This document shows, piece after piece, positions 10,946 through 22,719 of a stretch of DNA of 64,000 nucleotides. Source of the DNA: Rutpela maculata (taxonomy: Eukaryota; Arthropoda; Insecta; Coleoptera; Cerambycidae); the NCBI GenBank assembly GCA_936432065.2, contig OW386289.2:19736277-19800276 (forward strand). Reading direction: 5' to 3'. The notes under the pieces are model-generated. The model had not been told where the DNA came from. It ran no database searches and saw only the letters and a list, made by a program, of their open reading frames with translations. Position 1 is the stretch's first letter. Each line of letters opens with the position of its first letter. Both the position numbers and the translations under genes were made by a program.

Positions 10946-11698
10946 CTTGCATATAATAAATCCAATATCTAATTTTAAAGTTTAATTGTTACAGTCAATT
11001 ATTAGGTACTTATTCTAATTTTCCACATTTCGCATTCCTTGTGAAGAATATTATGTAAGTAAATGTGGAATATATGCACGGAAAATTTGTTTTTACCATT
11101 AGTTTTCAACTAAAGTCAAATGTTTTATTTATCAAATTATATTGAATGGAGCACACAAATGCTAAATAAACTTAAATAAAACTGTATTTGCTATAACAAT
11201 ACTTTGCAAAGGTCCAAGAATATATGTAAAAAAAATAGTTTTACGTTAATAAGATCTGTTAAAAACCATTTTAAAATGGATCAAACATTTATCACTCTAA
11301 AACTTCAGCTTAAAAATCATATTTAACGTGTTATTTATGAAAAAATCTAATGATCATATTACATTACCTTAAAGTTTTATCTATTTCAAATCGTGTTTTA
11401 AATTACCAAGAACAAAACATGATTTTATTTTATTAATTACTTTACATTGTTGTAACAATTAAGTATGTATCTTAAATTATAAAATAGGAAGAGGCATAAA
11501 TAAAACGGTTGTGTTACTTTAAACATATTTTTTATTTTTTGTTACAAAAATGAATTGCAATAATAAAAAACAATTGTGACAAAAATTTCAATTGAAATTT
11601 TTTTTAACAAAAAAATTTTCTTTGCAACTTATGAACTGTGATATTTTACTATAATGAATTTTTTGTCAGTAAGTAAAAAATAGTAAAAATTGGAGGGC

Positions 11699-11858
11699 TC
11701 ACATTTTCAAAACCAGTCCAGGTGTTGCTGATGGTGATACTTGTAATTGCGAATGTCCACTTTTCATTCTCAACACATCATCTGTGACTGATCCTATTGG
11801 CTGAATACTTTCTTTTGGCTTTTCCTGTCTAGAGGAGGAGATGCACGTGCTAGTCCAA
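11699..11858 (-). pseudogene. Exon-like block in the arm, intact frame
   Basis: On the minus strand a pyrimidine tract ending CTTTTGTAG is followed by a 160-nt frame ending in TGA at 11699-11701. It reads through KPKESIQPIGSVTDDVLRM and SQLQVSPSATPG. It looks like a terminal coding exon with serine/proline/glutamine bias. The copy in the other arm (32450-32640) has an extra stretch of about 20 bp and early stops. Parent gene is unknown. Confidence 0.4.
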
Positions 11859-13025
11859 CTACAAAAGAAAATATATTGTATTATATTTGAATATGTACTT
11901 ATTTCTCTTTAAAAACTGGCCATGATAAAGTTGAAAAATATAAAAACATCTTACAAAGATCTTACAGAAAAAATAAAACTGATCAAACATAAATTAAACA
12001 AATTGATATTATCATGAAGGACACGGCAGGAACAAAATAAATGGAAAAGAAGGTAAAGTCAAATGGGCTGAAAATGTAGTATGTTGTACTTCATAATATC
12101 CTGATCAAAAGTTTTCATGGGCACAATATCTGAAAATCGCCAGTTTTTGAGATATGAAAGGTCAAAGATCAGGAATATTGGTACCCGCTGTCATAGTTGA
12201 GAGTATCATATTATGACGAGGATTTGTTTAACGTTGTTATTCTAATGTGTTTGCACATATGAATCGAAGAGTTCTGACTAGAGGGGACAAGCCGTTGATT
12301 TGCTGGACGGCGCGAGCATCCTTGTCCTTGTCGCACACCTCGTACCCTCTCCTTTGCTCTCCACTCTGTTTTACAAAGCAACACAGCCTCTCATGTACTG
12401 TGCGACAAAGAGAGAACGAACTGTGTGAGAAGGATGAGAATGCTCACACTGTTTGCGCGCTGTCCACTGCTTATACATTACGCTTATGCATCTTGTATCC
12501 TCTATTTATAGAACTCCTTGATAGGAACACACTTTCACTCTCTCACGCACGCTAACCAACCCCCTCCCCCCCCCCCCCACTACACACATTACACACATAC
12601 ACGCACACCCTCACTTTAAAGTAAACATAGGACCTTAAAAAAATCACCACCTCATTCACGAAACCTGCGGCATTTCCGATCTTATGAATATGAATAACAA
12701 CATTAAACAACTCGTTGTCACATAATACTCTCAACTATGACATTAGTGGGTACCGATCTTCCTGATCTTTGACCTTTCAAACTGGCCATTTTCAGACAAT
12801 CTGCATTTTCAGCCCATTTGAGTGTGCCCTCTTTTTCATTTGTTTTGTGCGGTGTCCTTTACCTACAAAACAGATAATTTTTTGGAATTCGGAAATATTT
12901 ATGCTTATGATTTTAAATGTACCTGAAGTTTCGAACGTTCACTTGAATGAATTTTAGATGAAAAAGAAAAGTTAATAAAAACTACACATCGATTTAGGCA
13001 TAAACACTTCATTTCCACATTATGT

Positions 13026-13707
13026 GGCTGAAGACAGAAACGAAATCAGAAATGAGAAACGATTATTTAGAGTGGACCAACGTAATAATGCACATGAAGT
13101 TAAAATCTTCGTAATTACAGAATTGAAAAGTATTTTCCTATGAAACCAAACATGTATGTTGACAAGGGTTGAGCAGCTAAAGTTATCTAAAGCAAAACAC
13201 AGATTTTAAGAGTGCGAAACACCCCAAAAACTGTAAACTATAAAAATAAGATAACTATAAGATAACTATTGTAAATAAGTTTTTAAGACTTTCATATTTT
13301 AGGGTGTGATAGAAGAGAGCATTTCCAATATTGCATAATTTTGATTTAATAAAAAACAGAGTTTAAGAGGATAAAACACCCCAAAAACTATCTAAAAATA
13401 ATGTAACTATTGCAAAAAGGTTTCTAACACTTTCCTATTTTAAGGATGTGGCTGAAGACAGCAACGAAATCAGAAATGAGAAACGATTATTTAGAGTCGA
13501 CCAACGAAATAATGCACATGAAGTTAAAATCTTCGTAATTACAGAATTGAAAACTATTTTCCTATAAAACCAAACATGTATGTTGACAAGGGTTGAGCAG
13601 CTAAAGTTATCTAAAGCAAAACACGGATTTTAAGAGTGTAAACTGTAAAAATAAGATAACTATTGTAAAAAAGTTTTTAAGACTTTCATATTTTAGGGTG
13701 TGATAGA
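13026..13707 (+). repeat. Satellite-like repeats, first block
   Basis: A unit of about 190 bp beginning TGTGGCTGAAGACAG occurs at 13033 and again at 13447, separated by an about 140-bp unit of the type found in 14195-15520. No gene is visible. Confidence 0.75.
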
Positions 13708-14194
13708 ATAGTATATTGTGTATTTGGGTGTGAAAGCGATACATTCCCGGGCGACGTTGGCCGAGGCGCTAGCCGAGGCCAACAAGCATCGAAGTCCCGG
13801 GAATGTGCTTTCACACCGAAGTACACATACTATTTTTTCTGAAATCACAATCAATATTATTATAAATTAAGGAATTTGTATTCATGCATAACATTTCTTC
13901 ATTACAATCTAACTGCTTACTAATAAATGCAATTTTAATGAGAGTTGGTTTGTCTGCGTGTATTTATTTACTGTCTAAAATATACATAAAAAACCGTACG
14001 GGAATGTTACTTTCCCGGCCTAGGCCGGGAAAGTAACATTCCCGTACGGTTTTGTTGATCATTGCTTAGCAACGGATCTTTTCCGGTCTGTTTTGTGTTA
14101 GTTTCTTAGCAACGGACTAAAATATTGGAATTGTGCATTTTTCGATCTGAAATCGTGCCGAAAATGTAGACATTGCCGATCGATTTTAGAAAAA
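13708..14194. mobile_element. MITE with two internal hairpins, copy 1
   Basis: It starts ATAGTATATTGTGTATTT and ends near GATCGATTTTAGAAAAA. A second copy is at 45731-46166. The first about 125 bp fold on themselves (GTGTGAAAGC/GCTTTCACAC with CCCGGG blocks). The remainder is a second imperfect hairpin (TTTCTGAAATC/GATTTTAGAAA). GC-rich islands stand out from the AT-rich satellite around it. It contains the perfect palindrome 13990-14053, absent from copy 2. Confidence 0.78.
13990..14053. repeat. 64-bp perfect palindrome
   Basis: Arms of 32 bp meet at CCT|AGG between 14021 and 14022, with no spacer and no mismatch. The arm starts AAAACCGTACGGGAATGTT. The second MITE copy (about 46014-46035) has only the outer arm sequence once. 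Confidence 0.95.
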
Positions 14195-15520
14195 AGAGCA
14201 TTTCCAATATTGCATAATTTTGATTTAATAAAAAACAGAGTTTAAGAGGGTAAAACACCCCAAAAACTATCTAAAAATAATGTAACTATTGCAAAAAAGT
14301 TTTCAACACTCTCCCATTTTAGGGTAGGTTAGAAAAAAGCATTTCCAATATTGCATAATTTTTATTTAACGAAAAACAGGGGATAAGGGGGTGATACCTA
14401 AAACTATATAAAAATTGTAAAAATTTTTAGCGCTTTCAGATTTTGGAGGGTGATAGAAAAGACTATTTCCAAGATAGCATAATTGGAATTTAATAAAAAA
14501 CAGAGTTTAAGAGGGTAAGACACCCCAAAAGCTATCTTAAAATAATGTAACTTCTGCAAAAAAGTTTTCAACACTCTCCCATTTTAGAGTAGGTTAGAAA
14601 AAAGCATTTCCAATATTGCATAATTTTTATTTAACGAAAAACAGGGGATAAGGGGGAGATACCTAAAACTATATAAAAATTGTAAAAATTTTTAGCGCTT
14701 TCAGATTTTAGAGGGTGATAGAAAAGACTATTTCCAAGATAGCATAATTGGAATTTAATAAAAAACAGAGTTTAAGAGGGTAAGACACCCCAAAAGCTAT
14801 CTTAAAATAATGTAACTTCTGCAAAAAAGTTTTCAACACTCTCCCATTTTAGAGTAGGTTAGAAAAAAGCATTTCCAATATTGCATAATTTTTATTTAAC
14901 GAAAAACAGGGGATAAGGGGGTGATACCCCCCAAAAACTATTTAAAAATAATATAAAAATTGTAAAATTTTTTCACGCTTTTAGACATTGGAGGGTGATA
15001 GAAAAGACTATTTCCTAGATAGGGTAATTGGGATTTAATAAAAAACAAGAGTTTAAGAGGGTAAAACACCCCAAAAGCTATCTAAAAATAATGTAACTAT
15101 TGCAAAAAGTTTTCAACACTCTCCCATTTTAGGGTAGGTTAGAAAAAAGCATTTCCAATATTGCATAATTTTTATTTAACGAAATACAGGGGATAGGAGG
15201 GTAAAACACCCCAAAAACAAACTAAAAATAATATAACTTTTGTAAAAAAAATTTAACGCTTTCAGATTTTGGAGGGTGATAGAAAAGAGTATTTCCAAGA
15301 TAGCGTAATTGGGATTTAACAAAAAAACAGAGTTTAAGAGGGTAAAACACGCTAAAAACGATCTAAAACTGTTGTGAAAAATTTTCTAACACTTTCATAT
15401 TTTATGGGGTGATAGAAAAAAGCATTTCTAAGATAGCGTAGTTGGGATTGTATAAAAAACAGTGTTTAAGAGGGTGAAATACCCCAGAAATCATTTAAGT
15501 TTTAATGACATGAAAAGTTG
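14195..15520 (+). repeat. About 140-bp tandem satellite
   Basis: The landmark (A)GCATTTCC or GACTATTTCC recurs near 14197, 14336, 14459, 14597, 14723, 14866, 15005, 15147, 15286 and 15420. Units are 123-143 bp long, and two slightly different unit types partly alternate. No coding evidence. Confidence 0.88.
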
Positions 15521-15681
15521 CTTATAAATTTGTAACCAACTGTTTAGATGACTTCGGGATATTTTCAATGAGTATAATAACATTGCTGTGCACACTTTAT
15601 TAAAATGATATGTAATAGGGTAACATCAATTAACTACTAACTACTACTACCACTACTAACTATTACTAACTACTAACTACT

Positions 15682-15718
<37 letters not shown>
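15521..15718 (+). repeat. Split transposon piece and (ACT)n tract left of the LINE
   Basis: 15521-15640 matches 22725-22845 (TTTGTAACCAACTGTTTAGA and following). The continuation after the LINE (21055-21110, GTAAGAATGTTATCGTCG) matches 22850-22890. So the LINE lies in a second copy of that transposon segment. 15640-15718 is an (ACT)n microsatellite. Confidence 0.75.
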
Positions 15719-15719
<1 letters not shown>

Positions 15720-15913
15720 TCGTCGGGGTTGCTAGTCCCCCATCGGGCGCGTCCCCGGGTGGCGGATAGGGGAAGGCCTCCCAGATATGGGTGGTACCGG
15801 GGAAATGAAATACCCGGCGCGGACCAAAACTAGCAAGGGGCAGACCGGACTCCCAGCCGTGGAAAAGGCTACCGGTCTAGGGAAGGGCACCCGAACAAAC
15901 CATTCTCACTAGC
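15719..15913 (+). promoter_or_regulatory. 5' UTR of the LINE
   Basis: GC-rich leader (CCCCGGGTGGCGGATAGGGG near 15750) between the (ACT)n tract and the first ATG at 15914. In such elements the internal promoter lies here. No specific promoter motif is claimed. Confidence 0.5.
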
Positions 15914-17909
15914 ATGATGTGTGACAAAAAGGAAATAGTACCCCAGGTGAATGACAATCGCACCACTGGTTCCGATCGGGTGGAAGCCCCGGTGGCCAGT
16001 GCCGGTCCCATGGATTCTGGGGAGGACTACACGCACGTGCGGAGTAAACAGAATCCCGGTGAAAGAAGGGATAGAATAGCGAGAACTCCACCGTCAAACA
16101 GCGGAGATTCGACTGACGCTCAGGCGCAATACAAGGCACTCGCAAAAGAAGGACTCTTCTGTTTCCCCAGGGGAAAAACGGATTTTACAAGGCCCAGGGC
16201 CAACTCATCAAGCGATGTACTAGGACTTAAAAGAGGGAGAGAGGAGATCACTCAACAAGACGAACTGGGTGAATTCACAAAGATCTTGGCTAAAATCACG
16301 GCAGTCTCGGAAGAACTGAGGAAATACATAAAAACGAACGTGAACACAAAGGCGGAAATAAAACAGGGAATAAAGGAAATGCAACGGCAAATTGAGACCT
16401 TGAATAGAAAGACTATGGAGTGGCAAGAGCTACCAATAAAAACTAAAGTGAGGCAAATAACGAAAGATGTGAGAACTACCAGCACCCAAGCAGATGGCCT
16501 AATAAAAGAAACTAGATCAGTGGGTATACAAGTCGCCATGGAGACAATAGACAAGGAGGAGGAGGAAAAAAAAACTGGAGGAAATAAAGACCATAGAGGA
16601 CATCCTAGATCAGGGAGGAGACTTCGAGAATCTCGCCAAGATAATAGACAAGAGGTGGCATGAGGAGGTATTTAAAAATACTAAAGAGGAGGAAGGACCT
16701 ATATCGCCCACAAATTCAAAGGGTGACCTGGCAATAGTTATCGACCCTAGCATAGAGATTATGGATAAAAAGCTGGAGTACATTAGAGTCAGGTTTGCAG
16801 AACTTACGGCACTATTGCAGGAAGGGCTGGATGAGGGACAGGTTGAATTCATACGCAATAATACGGAGACGATATCTAGTAAAGGGGGCAGAAGAGAGGT
16901 ATCAAATACACTGTATGTCCTCCTGTACAAGACAGATGAAAACGGCATAAATGACATCCCTGCGCTATATGACCTCCTCAAAAAGCTTGAAGTCGAATTG
17001 CCCCAGCAGGGCACAAAGGCAGTAAAAATTCTTGCAATAGGAATACAAAGTGGCGACTACACGAGAAAATGTGCGGAGGCCGCATTTAGGAAAACCGATG
17101 TGGAGATAACAATCATGACGGCAGGTAAAAGAACAAACAGGCTCAAATCTGAGAGCGCAGCCAGGGCAACTAGAACCAAAGGCCCCCAAACGGAGAGGAT
17201 TATAGTAAAATCCGAAGGTATGCAATATGCGGATTTACTAAAGACAGTTAAAAGCAAGGTGGATATCGAGAAGGTGGGGGTAACGATTAAGTCCCTAAAG
17301 AAAACAGAAAAAGGCGATCTATTACTAGAGGTGGCGGGGGGAAAGGAAAAGGCCAAAGCAATGAAAGAGGCGATCATAGCCAAAACAAATGACATGGAAG
17401 TATTTGTTAAATCAAAGGATGCAACAGTTCATATAACAGACATAGACGCTGATATTAATGTAGAAGACCTAAGGAAGGAAATAGTAAAAAATGATGTAGC
17501 TATTTCCGAAGAACAGGTAAGCGTAATATCACTCAGACCAAACCGGAGCGGAAACCAGACAGCGACGGTTAAGATAAACAAGGACGCAGCAAATGAGCTG
17601 GTGCGAAGGGGTAGGATTAAAATCGGATGGGTGTTGTGTAGGCTGCGTCTCAGAGTTAATATCCTAAGATGCTATAAATGCCTTGGCTTCGGTCATAGAA
17701 CGGCGGAGTGCACGGGAGCCGATAACAGGGATAAGTGTATAAAGTGCGGGAAAGTAGGCCACAAGGCGAAAGACTGTGAGGAGGAAACCTTATATTGCGT
17801 AACATGTAAGGAAGAGGGGCATCGAGCGGATACCACAAAATGCGTACATTTTAGGAAGCTCATTAAGGAACAAGGGAACGGCAGCAGGAATACAAAAAAA
17901 AATGCATAA
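15914..17909 (+). CDS. LINE ORF1: nucleic-acid-binding Gag-like protein
   Basis: The gene product, about 665 residues, would bind the element RNA. The first ATG is 15914, and that frame ends at 16663. The true continuation enters another frame at an A9 run (16566-16574), where eight As would keep the frame, and stays open to TAA 17907-17909. The N-terminal part is charged and coiled-coil-like (EELRKYIKTNVNTKAEIKQ). The central part is basic. Near the C-terminus are three zinc knuckles: CYKCLGFGHRTAEC, CIKCGKVGHKAKDC and CVTCKEEGHRADTTKC. This architecture is typical of R1/Jockey-group ORF1. The homopolymer shift may be a real mutation or an assembly error. Confidence 0.88.
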
Positions 17910-20834
17910 AAACAAGATAAAAGTGCTACAAACAAACCTAGGAAGGTCGCGCGCTGCACACGATATCGCGTATACGGTAGCTTGTGAAAGGGAGGTAGAC
18001 CTAACAATAATAAGTGAACCAAACATTAAGCTGGTAAGTAGCTGCGGCTACCTATCAGACAATAGAAAAGATGTTGCTGTGCAACTCAGGAATAGAGACA
18101 TTGGTATTAGCAAGGTGGACAAAGGCGAAGGCTTCGTTAAACTGACATTCGACAGTTGGCAACTATATTGCTGTTATATTTCTCCAAATATTCCCATACA
18201 GGCTTTTAAGGATTATATTGATGGGATTATGACCCAGATTAGAGATGGCGGGACGGAGGCGATTTTTGCGGGGGACTTAAATGCAAAATCCTCCCTCTGG
18301 GGTTCCCTCGCCACGGACGAGAGGGGAGACTACGTAGCCGAATGGGCAGCAGAACTAGACCTAGTTATTATTAACACAGGCACGACCCCGACTTTCGAAA
18401 GAGGAAACAGTAGGTCATACATCGACGTCACTGGAGCGACAGCCAATGTTACAGGGAAGGTAAGGGGATGGGAAGTGCTTTCAGGTGAGGTGCTGACCTA
18501 TCATAACCACATTCTGTTTGAAATAGACCAGCAGAAAAAGCCAAAACAGCAGAACTTTCTTCGAACTCTTTTCGATGGTGATAGATTCGAGCAAGCTATC
18601 CATAGGGAAACAAGCGAGAGGGAGATGGAAAAAGTGGAGGACCTTATAACAGCGATAGAGTCAGCAACTAGAGAAAGTATGACTACCGTAAGGGGTACGG
18701 TTAAAAAAAGGCCATACTGGTGGAACATAGAAATTGAGGACCAACGTGAAAAATGCCTGCGGTTGAGAAGGAAAGTGACTAGAACGAACACTAGAAACAC
18801 TCCCGGCGACGAGGAAATAAACCTGATAAAGGCACAATACAAGGAATCATGGAAAAAACTTAAGAAACTCATATCCCGTTCTAAAAGAGAACATTGGAAG
18901 ATACTATGTGATGAACTGGAGGACGACATATGGGGCTCGGGGTACAAAATAGCTATGAAACATCTAGGCAGTCAAAGGCTGCCTTTTAACCTCTCACTAG
19001 AGAATAAGGTGGAGATCATCAGAGAACTTTTCCCACACAAAGAGGACAGTTGGACTAGAGGAGAGAAGGTACAGGAAGGAGTGCCGCTCTTTACTATGGA
19101 CGAGATGACCAAAGCGGCAGAGCAGGTCAAACCTGGGAAAGCTCCAGGACCTGACCGTAGACCACCAGAAGCAGTCAAGATACTGGTAAAGGCTATCCCA
19201 GATATCCTTTTGGAGGCACTAAACTCCCTGCTGGGGAGACAGGAGTTCCCAGACGTCTGGAAGGTGGCGACGGTATGCCTGATCTGGAAGGGTACGACAA
19301 CTGATTCACCCTCGTCGTTTAGGCCAATTTGCATGCTTAGCATGGTTGGCAAATTCTTCGAAAGGTTGATAAAGGGAAGAATGGAGATGGAGCTAGAACA
19401 AAAAGGCGCGCTCTCGGAGAGGCAGTTTGGTTTCAGAAGCGGTAGGTCAGCAATTCAGGCGATAAATGCCATAGTAGAGACAGCCAGAAGCACCAGAAGC
19501 AGATGGTTTGCAGTAGTAGCCGTGGACGTAAAAAACGCGTTTAATTCGGCCACCTGGAGTAGGACGGTGGAAGAACTCCACAGGAGAAATATATCACCGT
19601 ATCTGATAAACATCGTGGAAGCTACTTCCACAACAGAAAGATCAGGATATCAAAAAACATGGCAATAGAGATGACAGCGGGGGTACCGCAAGGTTCGGTG
19701 CTGGGCCCGTTACTATGGAATATTCTATATGACCAAGTTCTGACCTTACCTCTTACAGAGGGAGCAACCAGCATAGCATATGCCGATGACCTGGCAATTA
19801 TGGTCGAAGCGGAGGATGAAAAAGAACTTAAGTTCCGAGTGAATGAGTCACTGGCAAGGATAAACTTCTGGATGCGACAAAACGACCTGGCTCTGGCCCC
19901 TCACAAAACCGAAGCGGTTATTCTAAAAGGCCCGCGGAAAAGAGAGCACGTCCTTTTTGAGATCCTGGATACGAAAGTGGTACCAGCTAGACAACTGAAA
20001 TATCTGGGAGTGATATTAGATGACAGGCTGACTTTCGGAAAGCATGTTAAGTACTCCATCGAGAAGGCTCAAACGAAATTGGCGGTCCTGACGCGACTAT
20101 TACCAAACATAGGAGGCCCTAGCGGGCCAAAAAGGGTGGTGTTATGTGGAGTTATCCAATCGGTACTATTATACGGTGCCCCGGTGTGGCACGGCGTTAT
20201 AAATATAGCGAAGTACAAGAATATGATGCTAAGTATGCAAAGAAAGGCATTACTGAGAATTGCCAGTGGGTACAGAACTATATCGACCAGCGCCATACAG
20301 GTGATTACAGGAACGCCACCGATTACCATACTCGTCGAAGAGAGATATCGGCTGTACCACACGGAAAACGGCAACCAAACAGCTGTAAAGAATAGGGAAA
20401 GAGAAGTGACGCTGAATAAATGGCAGGATATGTGGAACTCCCATACGGAAACAGCAGCATGGACGAAGGCACTCATACAAGATATCCTCCCATGGGTAGG
20501 ATGCCAGCACAGAAAGCTGGATTTCTACTTGACCCAATTCCTGACTGGGCATGGGTACTTTAGGTACTATACAAAAAGAATGGAAATTACACAGGACGAC
20601 GCATGTGTATACTGCGGCGATACAGACACAGCAGAACATGTGATCCTGGTTTGCGACAGATGGGCCCAATGGAGAGAAGAATTGGAAGAAGAGCTAAATG
20701 AGAGAATCAGAGCAGAGAACATCATAGGAATAATGATTACCAGTGCCAACAATTGGGGAAAGATTCAAGGATTCGTAAAAAGAGTATTGTTGAAAAAAAA
20801 AACGGACGAGAGGGAAAATGACGGTATAAATTGA
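17902..20834 (+). CDS. LINE ORF2: endonuclease-reverse transcriptase
   Basis: It starts at ATG 17902, eight bases before the end of ORF1 (ATGCATAA). The N-terminus is an APE-type endonuclease: QTNLGRS, IISEPN, YISPN, GDLNAKSSLWGS and SYIDVT are present. The final S-D-H motif is replaced by LTYHNHILFE (about 18490-18520), apparently losing the Asp. RT follows: FRPICMLSMVGKFFERL, RQFGFRSGRSA, VAVDVKNAFNSA, GVPQGSVLGPLLWN and the catalytic AYADDLAIM (about 19780). The C-terminus has CVYCGDTDTAEHVILVC, the CCHC motif of R1-clade ORF2. A one-base frameshift near 19620 separates 17902-19668 from 19659-20834, so this copy cannot make the full protein as read. Confidence 0.92.
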
Positions 20835-21023
20835 GGAAAAAAGTAAGGGAAATGACGGCCATGGTGTTCTGATGTTATGTCACTACGTGACGGTTCCGGG
20901 ATATCCTCAGGATGCGACCTCGGGGGGTTTTAGTCGGTAAAAGTCCAGCACGCCATAACGCGATTGATACCAAGCGTATGGTGTCCTATGAGGATTTCCC
21001 CCCACCAAAAAAAAAAAAAAAAA
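20835..21023 (+). other. LINE 3' UTR and poly(A)
   Basis: After the TGA of ORF2 come about 170 bp of moderately GC-rich sequence, with GGGGGGTTTTAGTCGGTA near 20923, and an A-run at about 21006-21023. It is followed directly by (ACT)n. The 3' end is the part expected to be recognised by the element's own RT. Confidence 0.8.
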
Positions 21024-22719
21024 ACTACTACTACTACTACTACTACTACTAACTACTAACACTACGTAAGAATGTTATCGTCGATTCGGTGGCTGTGTTG
21101 ATACTGTAGAAGAACTTATTACCATGTGCCTGAGTGACACACGACACCAATGTATTCCCTTCTCCCCTGTTCTTCCACTCCTAGGCGGGTTCGAGATAAG
21201 GTACAACTCGATAGAACAAGTAATAGGCCAAGGCTGCACTAGCGTAGATTATTAACGACGCTCTCTACTGTTTTTCTTCTCTCTAATAAAATTTGGTTTT
21301 TCTCTCTGACGGGATTTTACTTATTTACCTAATAGTAATGGATTTTATGCCTAAAGATTTCTGAGATGTTTTTATAAAAAAATCCCTCTCGAGCTTCCGT
21401 AATATAACCAGCGATTTTCAAACTAGTGGGGTCGTGAGACACCCATTCTACAATTCCGGTCTTTTAAACGGAAACCCTCGAGGGATAAGTCTTACAACAA
21501 GTCATATTATCAATAAAATGCAACGTTCAAAGAATACTATTTATGAATTAGGTTTAAAATAATTATAAATAATTATGCGATATCCTGTCTAATAAATTAT
21601 ATAATTTGAAGAGAATCGCCTCCCCAAATAAGGCAAGGTCTCTTTAAGAGGATTTTTTAAATATTACTATACATATGAGAGCGTGCGCTAACAATTGATT
21701 TGGTAGAAAAATGCATACAACTTCCCTAGAATTTAATGGTAGCATTTTGGTTTTTATTTTGGCTGACTTGAAATAATATAGAAATATTTTATTTAAATAA
21801 TTTTGGTTCGTTTGTCATTAGTTTTAAGTTCTCATTTGTGATTATATCATTCACAAGAACGGAGTTTAAAAGTGCGTTCAACTAATATATAAGTTTACGA
21901 CTTTCCATCAGTGTCACGATGTACTGGTCCCCATACAGGTTCAATATAGGGGATTTGACACGACATCACCTTCGACTTTTTAACAAAATGGTTTTTTGTC
22001 ATATTTTTGCACAAGGCGGTTTTCTCTATAACTTTTTCATTTGGAAAAACTGCATTTGGTTTTCCTACTATCACTTTCTACTGATTATCCAACGCACTCG
22101 TTCAAATTACGAACCGCTGGATGAATCTAAATTTTTTTATTCGAGAAACCTTCCTTGTCCATTTTTGCCATTTTTGCTACATAATTGGCTATAGACGTTA
22201 CACGCCTTTATCGCTTCTGTCGGCTTCGCCCTTTTGGTACGTCGCATCGTTAAAACTCTATATTCATTCTTTTGAATGATAGCCATAATGACTGTATCTT
22301 CGCTTTCATGGTCTTTTGTGAAGAGGTTAAAAAGTTGAAAATATTCATAAATATTTTCAAAGTATTTCGTGAAGAGTATATTGTTTCTTTTTCCTTGACC
22401 AAAAATTATACTTTTATTTCTGTTACATTTTTCCGTGACCACAATATACTTTCACTCCCATGGCCTGGACAAAAACATATTTTCTTAAGTGAAAATTCGG
22501 TGTTTCTTCGAATTTTCACCTTACGTTTTAACGAACGTATATAAGTGTCCTTTTGTGCTAGTATTCGACTCTGACGCCTTCCAAACTTTATGTTATGCTC
22601 AAACATGTCTTTAAATGAATTTTGTACGTAAGTCGAAATTTTATTTTGTCTTCGACTTAGGGCAGGTTCTATAATCAATACAATGCACCTCATTGGAGGT
22701 GTTGTATACATACCTGAAG
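21024..22719. other. Non-coding stretch between LINE and transposase remnant
   Basis: It starts with (ACT)n and a 55-bp transposon piece (21055-21110, see 15521). The rest is AT-rich. Overlapping frames of about 100 codons at 22137-22711 (minus) and 21919-22544 (plus) have no recognisable motif and are probably chance. Nothing else is seen. Confidence 0.5.

Larger units (their letters stand above)
10346..13025 (-). repeat. 2.6-kb arm, partner of 31322-33913 (truncated CCCAG-type element)
   Basis: It begins CCCAGATAGCA at 10346 right after repeat R (possible 2-bp duplication TA at 10344-10345). Its whole length is the inverted copy of 31322-33913. Since the latter is the right end of the element at 24010-33913, this is best read as the same end of a related, oppositely oriented element. 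Its other end is not seen. It carries a hairpin (10754-10945), one exon-like block (11699-11858), a C-rich run (12562-12580) and a 77-codon frame (10454-10687) that is open in both arms. Confidence 0.82.
15719..21023 (+). mobile_element. R1-like non-LTR retrotransposon flanked by (ACT)n
   Basis: It has a GC-rich 5' UTR (15719-15913), ORF1 with three CCHC knuckles, ORF2 with apurinic endonuclease and reverse transcriptase plus a C-terminal cysteine motif, a 3' UTR and a poly(A) tract ending about 21023. Both outer flanks are (ACT)n: 15640-15718 and 21024-21055. ORF order, the ORF1/ORF2 overlap, the GGGGGGTTTTAGTCGGTA motif in the 3' UTR and the microsatellite flank all resemble R1-clade elements (for example Waldo or TRAS), several of which target simple repeats. 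It is nearly full length but has single-base frameshifts in both ORFs. Confidence 0.9.

Noticed and set aside
12247..12555. 102-codon frame in the arm (also 31783-32049, minus)
   Set aside because: It follows CTCT/GAGA-rich low-complexity DNA and differs in length between the two copies.
16220..18947. Long minus-strand frames across the LINE
   Set aside because: They are antisense shadows of ORF1 and ORF2, and the plus strand carries all the conserved motifs.
22137..22711. Two overlapping minus-strand frames of about 100 codons
   Set aside because: No domain, biased composition and opposite-strand frames of equal length; not supported as a gene.
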